Source: an uncultured Eubacteriales bacterium (GTDB lineage: Bacteria; Bacillota; Clostridia; Oscillospirales; Oscillospiraceae). Taken from it: a stretch of DNA of 5,491 nucleotides. The notes under the pieces are model-generated. The model was not told the origin of the DNA. It saw only the letters and a program-made list of their open reading frames with translations, and did no database searches. Shown here one piece after another: positions 5,255 through 5,491 of this stretch. Position 1 is the stretch's first letter, and every line of letters starts with the position of its first letter. Position numbers and translations under genes: made by a program. The stretch is from positions 1 through 5,491 of the forward strand of contig USHP01000146.1 in NCBI GenBank assembly GCA_900554625.1. Direction: 5' to 3'.

Positions 5255-5491
5255 CTACAACGACTGCAGAATCTGCTTCAGTTCTTCCAGGGAATACAGC
5301 AGATTCAGCGCCTGGAGCATGGCATTGGCGCTCATATGCTCCGGAAAATTGCAGGCTTTCAGTAATTGCTTTCGTTTCTCATGGGCGTTGGCACCGCCGG
5401 ACAGGCCCAGTTCCATCAAATCCTGCTTGGTGATTTCTGTCTTGGACTCAGCGGTTTCCTCCTCCATCGTGGCACCCGCCCGGCGCAGGGC
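5255..5491 (-). CDS. rnmV: Ribonuclease M5, C-terminal part (partial, runs off the window)
   Basis: The frame is open from the window edge to the TAG at 5257-5255. It first reads ALRRAGAT and then the 70 residues from the internal methionine at 5467, so that methionine is not the real start. The portion with EITKQDLMELGLSGG, the KRKQLL helix, and ANAMLQALNLLYSLEEL matches the C-terminal domain (DUF4093) of RNase M5, whose usual pattern is ITxxDLxxLGLxGG, then RxxL, then NAxxLLxxLN. RNase M5 matures 5S rRNA from its precursor in low-GC Gram-positives; the catalytic Toprim domain lies outside the window. A chaperone-like or other role for this fragment alone is unlikely. The downstream ABC-F gene is 35 bp away on the same strand with no terminator between, so the two are probably one transcript. 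The identification rests on recall of the domain pattern in a short fragment. Confidence 0.82.
   Translation of the reverse strand, partial: ALRRAGATMEEETAESKTEITKQDLMELGLSGGANAHEKRKQLLKACNFPEHMSANAMLQALNLLYSLEELKQILQSL

Noticed and set aside
5220..5255. Upstream in-frame GTG start at 5255 for the ABC-F protein
   Set aside because: It overlaps the preceding stop codon, lacks a ribosome binding site, and adds 12 residues before the normal cassette start, while the ATG at 5219 has GGAGAG well placed.
5255..5467. A stand-alone 70-residue protein starting at the ATG at 5467
   Set aside because: The frame stays open to the window edge, with ALRRAGAT before the methionine, and the domain is the C-terminal part of RNase M5, so this is a truncated view of a longer gene.

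Overview
The window looks like ordinary chromosomal DNA from a Gram-positive anaerobe of the Clostridia, possibly an Oscillospiraceae/Ruminococcaceae-type gut bacterium. The evidence is strong AGGAG-type ribosome binding sites, consensus sigma-A promoters, short intergenic gaps ending in intrinsic hairpins, an RNase M5 gene (a low-GC Gram-positive marker), a clostridial-style Mrp with a cysteine/serine-rich N-terminus, and moderate base composition. The family-level assignment is inference. I found no mobile element, CRISPR array, tRNA or rRNA.

Layout, left half (+ strand). The window opens inside the last 34 codons of rplL (ribosomal protein L7/L12), closed by a GC-rich terminator at 130-158. 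Next is a 300-residue polytopic membrane protein (225-1127) that I do not recognise, closed by a UUCG-loop terminator at 1134-1160. An almost ideal extended -10 promoter at 1168-1196 then drives a lipoprotein-type family 3 glycoside hydrolase (1214-2398), most like NagZ beta-N-acetylglucosaminidases. Its ATG at 1214 is chosen over an upstream in-frame GTG because that GTG lies against the promoter -10 box.

Layout, right half (- strand). Transcription runs leftward: the 3' end of an RNase M5 gene (5491-5255, cut by the window edge), then an ABC-F ATPase (5219-3357) 35 bp downstream, then a Mrp/NBP35 Fe-S cluster carrier ATPase (3266-2442). The Mrp gene has its own promoter, with perfect TTGACA and TATAAT boxes 17 bp apart. 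An inverted repeat brackets its -35 box. The hydrolase and Mrp genes converge on a shared hairpin at 2400-2434.

Functional reading: two genes at the right (5S rRNA maturation and a ribosome-associated ATPase) and rplL at the left concern ribosomes. The Mrp ATPase serves Fe-S protein assembly, and the lipoprotein hydrolase probably acts on cell-wall fragments outside the membrane. No new multi-gene system is evident. The points most worth a second look are the unrecognised membrane protein after rplL with its N-terminal 15-residue repeats, the inverted repeat over the mrp -35 box, and the hydrolase transcript predicted to start at its own Shine-Dalgarno sequence.
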